Shown: positions 1 to 8,646, counted from the stretch's first letter. The stretch: DNA of 11,921 nucleotides from CAZUEG01 sp043798775 (GCA_043798775.1 JAZDOL010000048.1:1-11921); one strand, 5' to 3'. Translations and numbers: made by a program. Notes: generated by a model from the sequence alone, not told the origin.

Positions 1-1899
1 TGCCCATTCTAAATATATTATTCCGTGATTAGAGGATAACTCAAGCGCTTTTTTAAAATAACTATCTGCTTGGTTTTTTAATTGGGTTTTTTCTATCGGC
101 TCGGCGCTTTTTTCCAATAGTATATTGGTTAATTTTCCTGCCAAAACCCAATTTCTGGTAAATATCGGCCATTCATTTTTAGCATTTTCTTCCTGTAGTT
201 GAATCGCCCGTAAAATTGTTTGCCGGTCGGTTTCCACACTAAATACTAATGCATTCTCCCGGTAAAAAACCGCCATTCTCCCGTAACGATATCTTAGGTA
301 GGGACTGACGGCGGGATTACCGACCCGAAGCGAATCCTCAAATTTATTAAAGCCGGCGGAATAATCCATTTGGCTGAAAAATTGCTCTCCTTCATTAAGT
401 CGGTAATTGGCAACTAATTCCGGTATATTGTATTTATTATTGATGGTCATAACCGCAATCAGAAGAATAGCCGCCATAATGCCAAGTTTTACTTTCTCTT
501 GCCCGACCCACAACCCACTGTTGATTACCCGCTTATCCCTCGTATCGATTGATTCACTACGGCACAGAAACACCGCCAAAGCCAAAAAAATGGCAGAATA
601 AGCCGTGATTGTCGTTGATTCGATAGTTAACTGGTTATTGGTTAAATAGGCGCTAAAAACCGATAATAACCCGACAGTCATCCAATATCGGTTATCCGGT
701 TGCTGTTTTAATTTGTAGGCAATAATCTTCTTTATCAGAAGAATAAAAACGCTCAACCATATCCCCAAATAAGCTGCCAGCCCCAATAAGCCGGTAGTTA
801 CTCCCACTTCTAAAAAAATATTATGGGTCTTGTCCGACCATTGATTTTCCCATTCTTGATTATCTAAAGTACCCCGATAATACCGGTCGAAAGCAACGGT
901 ATAGTTTTCTAAACCAAAGCCAGTAAGCGGTTTTTCCATAATTCCCTTAACGGCGGCCTGATAATATTCTATGCGAAACCAATCAATCAGCCGGCTATTT
1001 ATTTGCTCCGCCTTAGGATTTTTTATAAAAGAATCGACTGCCTTAATCTCTTTTCCAAGCAAACCGATTACCATCACGGCGCCGATCGCTAAGAGGAAAA
1101 CTGTTGTAATTTTAATCTGTTTTGAAAAATTTCGATAAATCGGCAATAGTTTATAGGTGGCGATGATACAGATAAAACCAATAATTATTCCTCCGTAAGT
1201 GCCACGACTATTACTTGAATAAGCGGCAACCAATTCAAGGATAAGCGCCGACAGAAGAATTATTCTCCATTTAATATTCTCCTTATTTAATATCAGAGAA
1301 ACCGTGAGAAATATGGGAAACAACAGATACATTCCCAAAAAATTAGGGTTATTTAGTGTGCTTTGCGCCTCGTTCTGGTTAATGACATATTCAAAAAAGG
1401 TTATTATCGATACAATCGCTCCCACGCCAACCGCTATCCAAATTATTTTTTCCCACTGTTTTATTTTCTTAACAAACCCAACAATGATTAGGAAAAGAAA
1501 AAAAATATGGGTTTGCGAGAAAAATCCCTGCCCGCGAAATATATTTCCCCATAAGCTAAATTGCGGTTGCGTCGAAAGTATCGTCGTAATTCCGCTAATT
1601 AACCAAAATATCAAAAAAAGCCATACGGTTAAATTTGGTTTAGGAAGATAAGAGCGATCAAGATATATTAGAAGAATAAATAATGCCCCAATAACTTCGA
1701 CAATAAATCGTAAAATAATATCCCGGCCAATGGGAAAGAGTAGGGTTCCGTAATCACCAATTAAAGGAAAAATAAAAATAAGAACAATCCCGCCAATAAT
1801 CACTTTAGAGATCATTCTTTTGATACCTTCTCTTGAAAAATCGAACGGACGAAAATCAATCGCGTCATTCGGTTTAATATTGTTTTCGCCTGGATTCAT
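1..1899 (-). CDS. O-antigen ligase/polymerase-like membrane protein with C-terminal TPR-like tail (3' end beyond window)
   Basis: Probable integral-membrane enzyme that polymerises or transfers surface polysaccharide (WaaL/Wzy_C superfamily). The frame is open for all 633 codons from ATG at 1899 to the window edge; I checked it codon by codon and found no stop. Many hydrophobic helices begin near residue 28. Two family hallmarks are visible: an arginine in SNSRGTYGG (R232) and a large-loop motif GFGLENY followed by DKTHNIFLEVG, with H359 as the conserved histidine. After the last helices (about residue 470) comes a soluble helical tail with TPR-like spacing (YFKKALELSSNHGIIYLEWA) at the cut edge. 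The start follows the rpoD stop by 3 nt (TAA-ATA-ATG), so it is probably co-transcribed with dnaG-rpoD. I cannot tell ligase from polymerase or glycoprotein oligosaccharyltransferase, and the true C-terminus is not seen. Confidence 0.88.
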   Translation of the reverse strand, partial: MNPGENNIKPNDAIDFRPFDFSREGIKRMISKVIIGGIVLIFIFPLIGDYGTLLFPIGRDIILRFIVEVIGALFILLIYLDRSYLPKPNLTVWLFLIFWLISGITTILSTQPQFSLWGNIFRGQGFFSQTHIFFLFLIIVGFVKKIKQWEKIIWIAVGVGAIVSIITFFEYVINQNEAQSTLNNPNFLGMYLLFPIFLTVSLILNKENIKWRIILLSALILELVAAYSSNSRGTYGGIIIGFICIIATYKLLPIYRNFSKQIKITTVFLLAIGAVMVIGLLGKEIKAVDSFIKNPKAEQINSRLIDWFRIEYYQAAVKGIMEKPLTGFGLENYTVAFDRYYRGTLDNQEWENQWSDKTHNIFLEVGVTTGLLGLAAYLGIWLSVFILLIKKIIAYKLKQQPDNRYWMTVGLLSVFSAYLTNNQLTIESTTITAYSAIFLALAVFLCRSESIDTRDKRVINSGLWVGQEKVKLGIMAAILLIAVMTINNKYNIPELVANYRLNEGEQFFSQMDYSAGFNKFEDSLRVGNPAVSPYLRYRYGRMAVFYRENALVFSVETDRQTILRAIQLQEENAKNEWPIFTRNWVLAGKLTNILLEKSAEPIEKTQLKNQADSYFKKALELSSNHGIIYLEWA

Positions 1900-1902
1900 T
1901 TA

Positions 1903-3165
1903 TTAGTATCCGGTTAATTTCCTTACCTCGCTATGGTTACGGATTTTCTCCAACGCCTTGGCTTCGATTTGCCTAATTCGTTCCCTAGTAACGCCAAACT
2001 CGCTTCCCACTTCTTCCAGGGTATGAGTAATTCCGTCCTCTAAACCAAAACGCATTGTCAGAATCCGCTGTTCGCGCGGGCTCAAGTCCACCAATATGTT
2101 CTTCAACCGTTCCCTCAATAAATTACGACCAGCGTCTACCGACGGCGAGGTTGTCTTATCGTCTTTGATAAATTCCGCGAGAACGCTATCGTCTTCTTCG
2201 CCAACCGGGGTTTCTAAAGATACCGTCGCCTGGGAGATTTTCATAATATGACGAACTTTATCAATCTCTAGTCCCATTTCCGCGGCAATTTCCTCGGCCG
2301 ACGGCTCGCGGCCTAAATCCTGCAACAATCGTCGCCGTACTTGAGTATATTTGGAAATCGTTTCCACCATATGAACCGGAATTCTGATTGTTCTTGCCTG
2401 ATCAGCAAGGGCCCTGGTAATCGCCTGCCTAATCCACCAGGTGGCATATGTAGAAAATTTATAACCCTTGCGCCAGTCAAATTTTTCCACAGCGCGAAAT
2501 AGGCCAAGATTGCCCTCTTGGATAAGATCAAGAAGGGTTAGATTTGGCGATCGACCAACATATTTCTTGGCAATAGAGACAACCAGTCGAAGATTAGCTT
2601 TCGTTAGTCGTTTCTTTGACTCCATATCGCTTCGCTCTATCCCCCTCGCCAATTCTTTTTCCTCGTCGGCAGTTAAGAAGGGAACGGTGCCAATTTCTCT
2701 CAAATACATTTGCACAAGATCCAGTCCGGAATCAACCTCTTTTTTCTTCTTTTGTTTTACGCCGGTAACCTCAACATCAAGAAATTCTCTTTGTTCTTTA
2801 ATTTCCACTCCTGATTTTTCCAATTTATCGTAAAGATCCTCGACAATGTCGATATTATTTTCGATATCGGGAATAAAGTGAAGAATTTCTGCGAGAGTAA
2901 CAAACCCCCTCAATCGCCCCTTTTCGAGCAAGTGATCTACCTCCTCGAGATGCTTCGCCTTTATCGCTTGCTTCTTTCCCATTTTCACTTCAACTTTTCT
3001 AAAACCTGTCTTGGGAATAAAGCGGGGTTTTTCTTTATTATTCTTTTTAGATTTATTGGGATGTTGCCTTTTTGCGACTTTCTTTTTCGGCGCCAAGTTT
3101 GTTTTCTTTGTCTTTTCCGTCGTTTTACTCACCACCGGATTTTTTTTCTTTTTTATAACAGCCAT
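1903..3165 (-). CDS. rpoD: RNA polymerase principal sigma factor RpoD (sigma-70)
   Basis: Housekeeping sigma factor directing RNA polymerase to -10/-35 promoters; 420 aa. Domains in order: a lysine-rich, low-complexity N-terminal extension (about 1-65); a region 1.1-like helical segment (about 66-125); region 1.2 (about 147-180, [17 protein letters not shown]); region 2 (about 186-255) with [14 protein letters not shown], the core-binding [10 protein letters not shown] and the -10-reading [17 protein letters not shown]; region 3 (about 265-335); region 4 (about 350-420) with the -35-reading helix-turn-helix [20 protein letters not shown]. All key elements are intact. The ATG lies 4 nt after the dnaG stop, the classical dnaG-rpoD order, implying coupled translation. 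There is no Shine-Dalgarno sequence in front of it. The long basic N-terminus, with K-runs at 5-8 and 139-142, is the only oddity. Confidence 0.98.
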   Translation of the reverse strand: MAVIKKKKNPVVSKTTEKTKKTNLAPKKKVAKRQHPNKSKKNNKEKPRFIPKTGFRKVEVKMGKKQAIKAKHLEEVDHLLEKGRLRGFVTLAEILHFIPDIENNIDIVEDLYDKLEKSGVEIKEQREFLDVEVTGVKQKKKKEVDSGLDLVQMYLREIGTVPFLTADEEKELARGIERSDMESKKRLTKANLRLVVSIAKKYVGRSPNLTLLDLIQEGNLGLFRAVEKFDWRKGYKFSTYATWWIRQAITRALADQARTIRIPVHMVETISKYTQVRRRLLQDLGREPSAEEIAAEMGLEIDKVRHIMKISQATVSLETPVGEEDDSVLAEFIKDDKTTSPSVDAGRNLLRERLKNILVDLSPREQRILTMRFGLEDGITHTLEEVGSEFGVTRERIRQIEAKALEKIRNHSEVRKLTGY

Positions 3166-3169
3166 AATT

Positions 3170-4996
3170 TTAATTGTTATTTTTTTTATCGCTTTTTCCG
3201 CTCTTATTCAGATTGTCCAGATCGAGTGAGTAATGATTAAATTCTTTTAATAACGCGCTAATTTTGTCTTGATCGCCTTCAGTTTCGGCGGTTTTAATTA
3301 ACGCCGCCGACTCCTCCATTCTTGACTTTATCGCCAATGTTTTTAGTTCGATGGCGCATATCTTCATTTCTTTAACAAGATCTTCGGCGTTAATTTCTTC
3401 GGTCTCTGCCAGGATATATATTTTATTAATAAAGTCGTTAATTTCTTCCGGTAGTTTGTTGGCAACAACATCAGCTAAATGATTTTCTTTCAGGTATGAA
3501 ATAATTTGCCGGCCTTCATCAGAAAAATATTCTTCATATTCTTCGGTGATTACCGCATCCTTTGGCGATTTGACAACGAGAACCAATAATCGTTCCTCGA
3601 TCGCCTTTCGCCTGGTGGGGGTGGGGAGGATTAAGATTGGAACCTCTTCGGCTTCTAACCCCTCTGGCTTAATCTTTGCCATCTCGCTTAACAGGTCGTC
3701 TTCTCTAACCTTTAGGTCTTTACTTAAACGTTCCAACCAATGCGTTTGTTCGATTTTATTACTAACCGCCTTAATCGATGGCAATAAGTTCTTTGCAATC
3801 TTTTTCTTTCCATCGATTGTTAATTTATCATATCGGGCAAATGCCGTATCGAAATAAAAATCCATTATCGATTCTGCTTCGCCCACTAAACGATTCCATT
3901 CTTTGGCGTCACGACTTGCGACATCGGCCGGATCCATATCCTCTGGCATTGTAACCACCCTGATATTAAACTCGGCTTTTTGCGCCAGATCAATCCCGCG
4001 CCGGGTGGCAGTATTTCCCGCCAAATCCATATCGAAAGATATTAAGAGATTGTCAGAATAACGTTTTAGCATTTTCAGTTGCAAGCCGGTAAGGGCGGTT
4101 CCCGATACGGCAACAACATTTTCATTTCCCGCCTGGCTAACCATAATCGCGTCAACATAACCTTCAACAATTATACAGTTATCGTTATGCCTAATTGCCA
4201 GACGCGCCTTATCGAGGCCGTAAAGAACTCGGCTCTTATCGTACAAAATCGTTGCCGGCGTATTGATGTACTTTGCTCCCATCTCCCATTCGCCTTCGGG
4301 ATTATTATTTTTTGCGTCTTCCTTTTTCCTTTTTAACGTTTCTGTTTCAAAAACGCGACCGCCGAAACCGATTACCTGTGAATTAAAATCAAAAACCGGA
4401 AAAATAATCCGCCCGCGGAACCGGTCGTAATAACGATCTCCCTTATCCGATTTCACTACCAACCCGGCGCTCTCTAATTCGGCGCGCTGATATCCCTTCG
4501 ACACCATAAAGTCCGATAATCCCTGCCATTTATTTGGGCCATAACCCAAACGCCACTTCTTGATACTCTCCTCGGAAACTCCTCGTTTAACCAAATACCC
4601 CTTAACCGCCAGTCCGCTTTTCGTGGCAACCATTTGCTTTTCAAAAAAACGGGTTGCCAGCTCCAAGATTTCGTATGCCTTGCGCCGTTCGGTTAATAAT
4701 TCCAGGCTTTGCCGTTTTAGCTCTACACCCGCTTTTTGCGCCAACATCCGTAAAGCGTCGCCAAACTCCACCCCTTCAATCTCTTGAACAAAAGAGATAA
4801 CGTCGCCCCCCTTGCCACAACCAAAACATCGCCAAGATTGCCGAGCCGAAGAAACAAAAAATGATGGGGTCTTTTCTGAATGAAATGGGCAGAGCGCCCG
4901 ATGATTTACTCCTGTTTTTTGTAACTTAAGATAACTTCCCACCACCTCGACAACATCAAGACGAGATTTTATTTCCTCGATTGGGGAAGACAACAT
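3170..4996 (-). CDS. dnaG: DNA primase DnaG
   Basis: Synthesises RNA primers at the replication fork; 608 aa, near the usual family size. The N-terminal CHC2 zinc-binding domain has ligands C36, H39, C57 and C60 ([11 protein letters not shown] ... CFGCGKGGD). The catalytic core follows (about 120-350), including the basic [15 protein letters not shown] block and the FGGR motif. The TOPRIM metal site shows E278 in EGYVD and D322/D324 in DMDLAG. The C-terminal third (about 400-608) is helical and divergent, the expected position of the DnaB-helicase-interacting domain, ending in a polar, Lys/Asn-rich tail. It starts with ATG 54 bp after the ABC transporter stop and ends 4 nt before rpoD, so it is likely co-transcribed with rpoD. 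No defects seen. Confidence 0.98.
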   Translation of the reverse strand: MLSSPIEEIKSRLDVVEVVGSYLKLQKTGVNHRALCPFHSEKTPSFFVSSARQSWRCFGCGKGGDVISFVQEIEGVEFGDALRMLAQKAGVELKRQSLELLTERRKAYEILELATRFFEKQMVATKSGLAVKGYLVKRGVSEESIKKWRLGYGPNKWQGLSDFMVSKGYQRAELESAGLVVKSDKGDRYYDRFRGRIIFPVFDFNSQVIGFGGRVFETETLKRKKEDAKNNNPEGEWEMGAKYINTPATILYDKSRVLYGLDKARLAIRHNDNCIIVEGYVDAIMVSQAGNENVVAVSGTALTGLQLKMLKRYSDNLLISFDMDLAGNTATRRGIDLAQKAEFNIRVVTMPEDMDPADVASRDAKEWNRLVGEAESIMDFYFDTAFARYDKLTIDGKKKIAKNLLPSIKAVSNKIEQTHWLERLSKDLKVREDDLLSEMAKIKPEGLEAEEVPILILPTPTRRKAIEERLLVLVVKSPKDAVITEEYEEYFSDEGRQIISYLKENHLADVVANKLPEEINDFINKIYILAETEEINAEDLVKEMKICAIELKTLAIKSRMEESAALIKTAETEGDQDKISALLKEFNHYSLDLDNLNKSGKSDKKNNN

Positions 4997-5050
4997 TGTA
5001 AGAGTTTAAAAAGGCCGAATAATACTAAAAATATAGCAAAAATACGGGCA

Positions 5051-6811
5051 TTAAGCAATAAAGCCACCTGCTTGAACTTCCCAGAGTCGCCGATATAAAC
5101 CATTCTTTTTTTCCACCAACTCGTTGTGGCTTCCTTCCTCGGCAATATTTCCGTCGTCGATAACGATAATCCGATCAACCTTTTTAATCGTCGACAAGCG
5201 ATGAGCAATAACAATTACGGTTTTCCCCTCCGTTAGTCGGTTAAAAGCGTCTTGAATCAATAATTCCGAGCTGGAATCCAAACTTGATGTCGCCTCGTCT
5301 AAAACGATAATCGGCGCGTCCTTTAACATTGCCCTCGCAATCGCTACCCTTTGCCTTTCTCCTCCGGAAAGTTTAATTCCTCGTTCGCCAACATAGGTAT
5401 CAAATTTTAACGGAAGATCGTTAATAAAATCATCGCAATGAGAAAGCGTTGCTACCCGATAGGCGTCTTCGTTTGTGGCATCACGCCGACCATAACGGAT
5501 ATTCTCAATTAGCGTCCGATGAAAAAGAATCGGATCTTGAGGAACCATAGCAATATTATCTCGTAGACTGTCTTGGGTAACTTTGGATATATCCTGACCA
5601 TCAATAGTAATCGCTCCGCTTTCTAAATTATAAAGACGTAAGAGTAGTTTAACGATCGTCGACTTGCCGGCTCCCGACGGGCCGATCAAGGCGATTTTTT
5701 CTCCCGCCAAAACTTTTAAATTAATCCCCCTTAATATCCTGCGTGTTTGATTAAAACTAAATTCAACATTTGTAAAATCAACCGCTCCGCCACGAACGGT
5801 TAATTTTTTCGCTTTCGGAATATCTTTAATCTCGTAGGGGGTATCGATAATTTCCACCATTTCCGAAGCGTCGGCAAAGCTCTCGTAAAGATCTCTTAAT
5901 ATTCTGCCAAACCCCCAGAGGATATCAATCAGCTGAATAAGATACGCCTGAACAAGCACAAAAGTTCCGATTGTCATCTGTCCCTTCTGCCATAAACCGA
6001 TCCCGACATAAAACAGAATAAACTCCACGCCAATAAACAATAAACCCTGAATTGAATCGATCACCGAGCCGATATTCCATGTAAAATTGGTAATCTTTTG
6101 CCACTCTTCCATTACTTTCTTAAACCGTTTCGACTCAAAAGAAAATCCCGAAAAAAGCTGGATTGTATTATAATTAGAGATTGCGTCGGCCAAAACCGCA
6201 GTGCTCTCCGAGTCCTTCTCTGCCCGCTTAATATCAAACTTCAGCTTCCATGCGGAAACAGAAAAATCAATCACTATAAATATAATCGTCCAGACCAATA
6301 CAATAATCGATAATAACGGCCGATAATGCCACAAAATAATCGTAATCCCAATAACGCGAATAATTAGCGCCCATAAGTCCCAATAAATCCGGTCGGAAAA
6401 TCTTTCAAATGACCGCCCCAGACGATTCAACCGTTGAACCAAAGCGCCGCCAAAATTATTAGCAAAAAAGTTATAAGAGTGTCCCATCAAATAGTTAAAC
6501 GCGCTCTCTTTTAAATCAGCGATTGTTCGCGATTCGAAGTGAGCCAACCCGAAAGATGCGACGCGGTAACCCAGCCATATCGCTAACTTCAATGCCAAAA
6601 TCGTAACGATGACGGAAATAAGAATATGAACCGCATCGTCTGCGGGTTGCCCCGATCCCAGAATATCAAAAAACTGCTTGTAAACCACGGGAACAAATAA
6701 ATCGGTGACGCGAGCAACGGTTAAGGCAAATAAAAGCAAAAACGCCAACGGTAACCGCCGTTTTACTTCCTGCCAATAAACAGATAAAACGCGACGAATA
6801 TTTGTTTTCAT
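5051..6811 (-). CDS. ABC exporter half-transporter (fused membrane and ATP-binding domains)
   Basis: Type-IV-fold ABC exporter subunit (MsbA/MdlB/LmrA style) that should dimerise in the cytoplasmic membrane and export a lipid, peptide or drug-like substrate; the substrate cannot be read from the sequence. It has 586 aa. The membrane domain spans about 1-310, with helices near 22-44, 62-82, 145-163, 166-185, 252-272 and 280-300. The nucleotide-binding domain has Walker A GPSGAGKST at 377-385, a Q-loop in AMVPQDP, signature LSGGERQ at 481-487, Walker B IIVLDE at 501-506 with catalytic E506, D-loop SSLD and H-loop H537. All ATPase residues are present. ATG at 6811 has no Shine-Dalgarno sequence. 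It lies downstream of a GC-rich hairpin and 54 bp ahead of dnaG. Homodimer versus heterodimer is unknown; no second half-transporter is in the window. Confidence 0.95.
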   Translation of the reverse strand: MKTNIRRVLSVYWQEVKRRLPLAFLLLFALTVARVTDLFVPVVYKQFFDILGSGQPADDAVHILISVIVTILALKLAIWLGYRVASFGLAHFESRTIADLKESAFNYLMGHSYNFFANNFGGALVQRLNRLGRSFERFSDRIYWDLWALIIRVIGITIILWHYRPLLSIIVLVWTIIFIVIDFSVSAWKLKFDIKRAEKDSESTAVLADAISNYNTIQLFSGFSFESKRFKKVMEEWQKITNFTWNIGSVIDSIQGLLFIGVEFILFYVGIGLWQKGQMTIGTFVLVQAYLIQLIDILWGFGRILRDLYESFADASEMVEIIDTPYEIKDIPKAKKLTVRGGAVDFTNVEFSFNQTRRILRGINLKVLAGEKIALIGPSGAGKSTIVKLLLRLYNLESGAITIDGQDISKVTQDSLRDNIAMVPQDPILFHRTLIENIRYGRRDATNEDAYRVATLSHCDDFINDLPLKFDTYVGERGIKLSGGERQRVAIARAMLKDAPIIVLDEATSSLDSSSELLIQDAFNRLTEGKTVIVIAHRLSTIKKVDRIIVIDDGNIAEEGSHNELVEKKNGLYRRLWEVQAGGFIA

Positions 6812-6834
6812 AAAGACAAATAAGAAACAAAGAC

Positions 6835-6871
6835 CGCGCCCAATAACCGCTTTAAAGCGACGAAGGGCGCG
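6835..6871 (-). terminator. GC-rich hairpin between mscL and the ABC gene, possible terminator
   Basis: A perfect 7-bp stem (CGCGCCC/GGGCGCG, arms 6865-6871 and 6835-6841) encloses a second perfect dyad, CGCTTTAAAGCG (6848-6859). On the minus strand it lies 27 bp after the mscL stop and is followed by a T-rich but interrupted stretch (TCTTTGTTTCTT). This fits a weak intrinsic terminator or attenuator ahead of the ABC-dnaG-rpoD transcript. The broken T-run keeps confidence modest. Confidence 0.4.
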
Positions 6872-7138
6872 TTTCGTTTGCTAACTCTTTCTGTAATTTC
6901 ACTCTGTTTTGTCCAGCTTGTCCAACTTCAAACCTTTCACGCCAAAATACACAACCCCGGCGATAACAATAAAATCAATCATTGAGCTAATAAAATGCCC
7001 CCACATTAGTTTTACTGGCCCAATAAGCAAATAGGCATCGGCTAAACCGCCGGTAGCGCCTAAAATAACTCCCAAAATCGGGCTAATCAGGTCGCCGATT
7101 AAGGCGCTAACTAATTTTGCCACTGCGCCGCCGAGAAT

Positions 7139-7200
7139 GAATCTACTATGGGCTTACGCCCATAGTATCTTCTTATTCCGCCGCTTCGCAGCATAATAAT
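7139..7200 (-). mobile_element. Palindromic mini-insert of about 62 bp inside mscL TM1
   Basis: Extra DNA between the codons for MscL ...AVGFI and LGGAV. Allowing ATT to be the duplicated triplet (7198-7200 and 7136-7138), the insert is 62 bp; a 59-bp reading keeps one extra Ile. It contains a strong hairpin (7144-7167) and a small GCT-GCGA-AGC stem-loop near 7182-7191. It has no coding capacity. The limits are inferred from MscL homology and could move by a few bases because ATT is repeated. Confidence 0.7.
7144..7167. repeat. Perfect inverted repeat, 10-bp stem with 4-nt loop
   Basis: TACTATGGGC and its exact complement flank a TTAC loop (GTAA on the minus strand). It is the structural core of the mscL insert. 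On the minus strand the loop carries a TAA that closes the downstream MscL frame. No second copy occurs in this window. Confidence 0.9.
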
Positions 7201-7270
7201 AAAGCCGACTGCCAAGCCAACAACTCCTTGTTTTCTAATAAATTCTATAAATCCTTTCATTGTTTTTTTC

Positions 7271-7888
7271 TTATTTGCTTCTACTATCAATTTGTTTCTC
7301 GGCTAACTCTTTTTTAATCGTAAACAAGGAAATTAGCAATAACCAAACATTGGTCGTTAACATAAACACCACCTCTTCGATTCCGTTTATTCGATAATCA
7401 TACAAAATAAATAACGCCACAAAAATGATGACGCTCATCGCGATTATCCCCATCCCGACAGCGGTTATTTTTCGGTTTTTCGCCTCCAAACTGATAATAA
7501 TCTGTAATAGGATTATCGAGGAGAAGAATCCATAGGCAACAAAAGAGTGGGCGAAGAAAAGCACACGATTTAGAGTAAGTCCTGTCCAGAAAGAAGAGAT
7601 GATGAAGAAAAAAAATAATAAACCAAACCCCCGTTTTGAAAATAGGTTATACGATGCGCTTAACCAATAGAGGGTTAGCGTGGAAAATATCGATGCTGCT
7701 ACTATAATGATGATGCCAATGGGCAGTAATTCGCTTGAATACGAAAGAATTTCGCTAATCGTAATCACCTTTATCGTATCGTAAAAATCACTAAATCCCA
7801 TATATCCGATAAGATAAAAAACAAGAAGGTAACAACTGCCTATTCCCAAAAAACCGGGTAACAATTTAACTATTGGAAGAATCTTCAT
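7271..7888 (-). CDS. Multi-pass membrane protein of unknown function
   Basis: About 205 aa, very hydrophobic, with five or six probable membrane helices (near residues 10-32, 52-76, 88-104, 112-134, 142-163 and 172-190) and a charged C-terminal tail (KKELAEKQIDSRSK). I recognise no catalytic motif or family. I prefer ATG at 7888; a TTG two codons upstream (7894) is also possible, and neither has a Shine-Dalgarno sequence. It ends 10 bp before the mscL start, so the two were probably co-transcribed. Aromatic- and isoleucine-rich composition agrees with the rest of the window, so there is no sign of foreign origin. It could be a small transporter or an envelope protein; the sequence does not decide. 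Confidence 0.75.
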   Translation of the reverse strand: MKILPIVKLLPGFLGIGSCYLLVFYLIGYMGFSDFYDTIKVITISEILSYSSELLPIGIIIIVAASIFSTLTLYWLSASYNLFSKRGFGLLFFFFIISSFWTGLTLNRVLFFAHSFVAYGFFSSIILLQIIISLEAKNRKITAVGMGIIAMSVIIFVALFILYDYRINGIEEVVFMLTTNVWLLLISLFTIKKELAEKQIDSRSK

Positions 7889-7901
7889 AACCAACGCGCC
7901 G

Positions 7902-7928
7902 TTATTATTCGAAAATTGTTTTTATCAA
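7902..7928 (-). promoter_or_regulatory. Candidate sigma-70 promoter for the 7888 membrane gene
   Basis: On the minus strand TTGATA (7928-7923) and TAATAA (7907-7902) are separated by 15 bp. The expected start of transcription falls only a few bases before the TTG/ATG starts at 7894/7888, so the message would have almost no leader. The match is imperfect in an AT-rich spacer. Confidence 0.35.
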
Positions 7929-7940
7929 ATATTTTCCACC

Positions 7941-8074
7941 TTATTGTCTAATAATCACCTCGCCGTCGTGAAGCGCCCGGTATGGCATTTTGTTTTCTTT
8001 GTAAAATCAATCTGCCCTTCTGCCAATTTTTCCGGCTGGTTGCCGATTCTGAAAAACGAAAGATATAGTTTCAT
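7941..8074 (-). pseudogene. Remnant of an S51 peptidase E / type 1 glutamine amidotransferase-like gene
   Basis: ATG at 8074 begins MKLYLSFFRIGNQPEKLAE, which I recognise as the N-terminal beta-strand and loop typical of S51-family (peptidase E-like) proteins. After about 29 codons the frame changes: the original frame continues to a TGA near 7955, while the shifted frame reads MPYRALHDGEVIIRQ and a TAA at 7941, resembling the family's C-terminal strand. The whole catalytic middle, including the Ser nucleophile elbow, is missing, so this looks like a large internal deletion joining the two ends out of frame. An SD-like AGGA precedes the ATG. Family assignment rests on short stretches and memory of homologues, so it is moderate. 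Confidence 0.55.
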
Positions 8075-8130
8075 GGTTCCTATAAATCCGTTAAGAAGAT
8101 TTTACAATCTCGGAATAACCTAATCCGAAG

Positions 8131-8646
8131 TTAAATACTCGACTCTGCTTTGATTCTAACCTCTTCTATAAGTCCTTCTAGTTCTAATCTTGAAGGATTC
8201 ATTTGAAGCTTTTCTGGAAAAAGTTTGATAAAACTAGCCCTGTAATAACTGCCGTCGGACGGTTCTTTAAAATTCACTATTTGAAAATCTTGCCCTTTAT
8301 ATTCTAAACGAACCGGAACGCTAAAACCACTACCTCCTTCCAACTCACCGTTTTCGAATATAAAACCTTGACAGGATACCCAAGCATAAGCATATTTATC
8401 GTCGTAACCGTATAAAATATTGCCGCAATAATAGTTTTCCTTTCCCAGATCGTAATCACTTTTCTGAGATTCCATATAATAGTTAATATTCGACTGTAAT
8501 ATACTATTCGAAGAAGTTTGAATCTTGCCAACCGGTTTCGCAAAAACGGCGAAATCTTTAAAAAAATATTTTCCTATAACAAAAACTATTATTATTCCGA
8601 CAAAAATCAAAATAATTATAATAATCCCCCTAATCGCCCTACTCAT
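8131..8646 (-). CDS. Single-pass anchored extracytoplasmic protein of unknown function
   Basis: 171 aa. Residues 5-29 form one long hydrophobic helix after a short basic start (MSRAIRG), giving an uncleaved signal anchor with the rest outside the membrane. The outer domain has a patterned, probably beta-rich region containing two cysteines (YYCGN ... WVSCQGF) about 18 residues apart that could form a disulfide. It continues with FENGELEGGSGFSVPVRLEY and DGSYYRASFIKLFPEKLQ, ending in an acidic helix. Similar FENGEL-GSG-SVPV and DGSYY-FPEK phrases occur, to my recollection, in uncharacterised proteins of other bacteria, so it looks like a conserved domain of unknown role. It stands alone; the 16-bp GGGAACC motif lies 42 bp upstream of its ATG. 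Confidence 0.8.
   Translation of the reverse strand: MSRAIRGIIIIILIFVGIIIVFVIGKYFFKDFAVFAKPVGKIQTSSNSILQSNINYYMESQKSDYDLGKENYYCGNILYGYDDKYAYAWVSCQGFIFENGELEGGSGFSVPVRLEYKGQDFQIVNFKEPSDGSYYRASFIKLFPEKLQMNPSRLELEGLIEEVRIKAESSI

Larger units (their letters stand above)
6899..7260 (-). pseudogene. mscL: Large-conductance mechanosensitive channel MscL, split by a frameshifting insert
   Basis: MscL is an inner-membrane pentamer that opens under membrane tension to release solutes. The 5' part (ATG 7260) encodes MKGFIEFIRKQG followed by VVGLAVGFI, the amphipathic N-terminal helix and first half of TM1. The 3' part (7135 to 6899) encodes LGGAVAKLVSALIGDLISP, then a periplasmic loop and TM2 (FISSMIDFIVIAGVVYFGVK), matching E. 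coli MscL in order and spacing. Between them is about 59-62 bp that does not belong and is not a multiple of three. The 5' frame runs through it and stops at a TAG just downstream. Removing it restores one frame of about 99 residues; the cytoplasmic tail after TM2 is then unusually short. An in-frame GTG at 7123 could at most give a channel lacking half of TM1. Most likely a recent pseudogene; recoding is discussed in the findings. Confidence 0.88.

Noticed and set aside
1304..1651. Plus-strand 115-codon open frame
   Set aside because: It lies opposite the O-antigen ligase-like gene, which has an unbroken 633-codon frame with recognisable motifs; no family resemblance on the plus strand.
2878..3240. 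Plus-strand open frames rich in Phe and hydrophobic residues
   Set aside because: They are the antisense of the lysine-rich rpoD N-terminus and the dnaG tail; A-rich codons read backwards give Phe runs.
4969..5214. Minus-strand 81-codon frame overlapping the ABC gene 3' end
   Set aside because: It overlaps the H-loop coding region of the ABC transporter in another frame and resembles nothing; a shadow frame.
7144..7167. Intrinsic terminator reading of the mscL hairpin
   Set aside because: No T-run follows on either strand and it lies within the gene where both flanks are coding.
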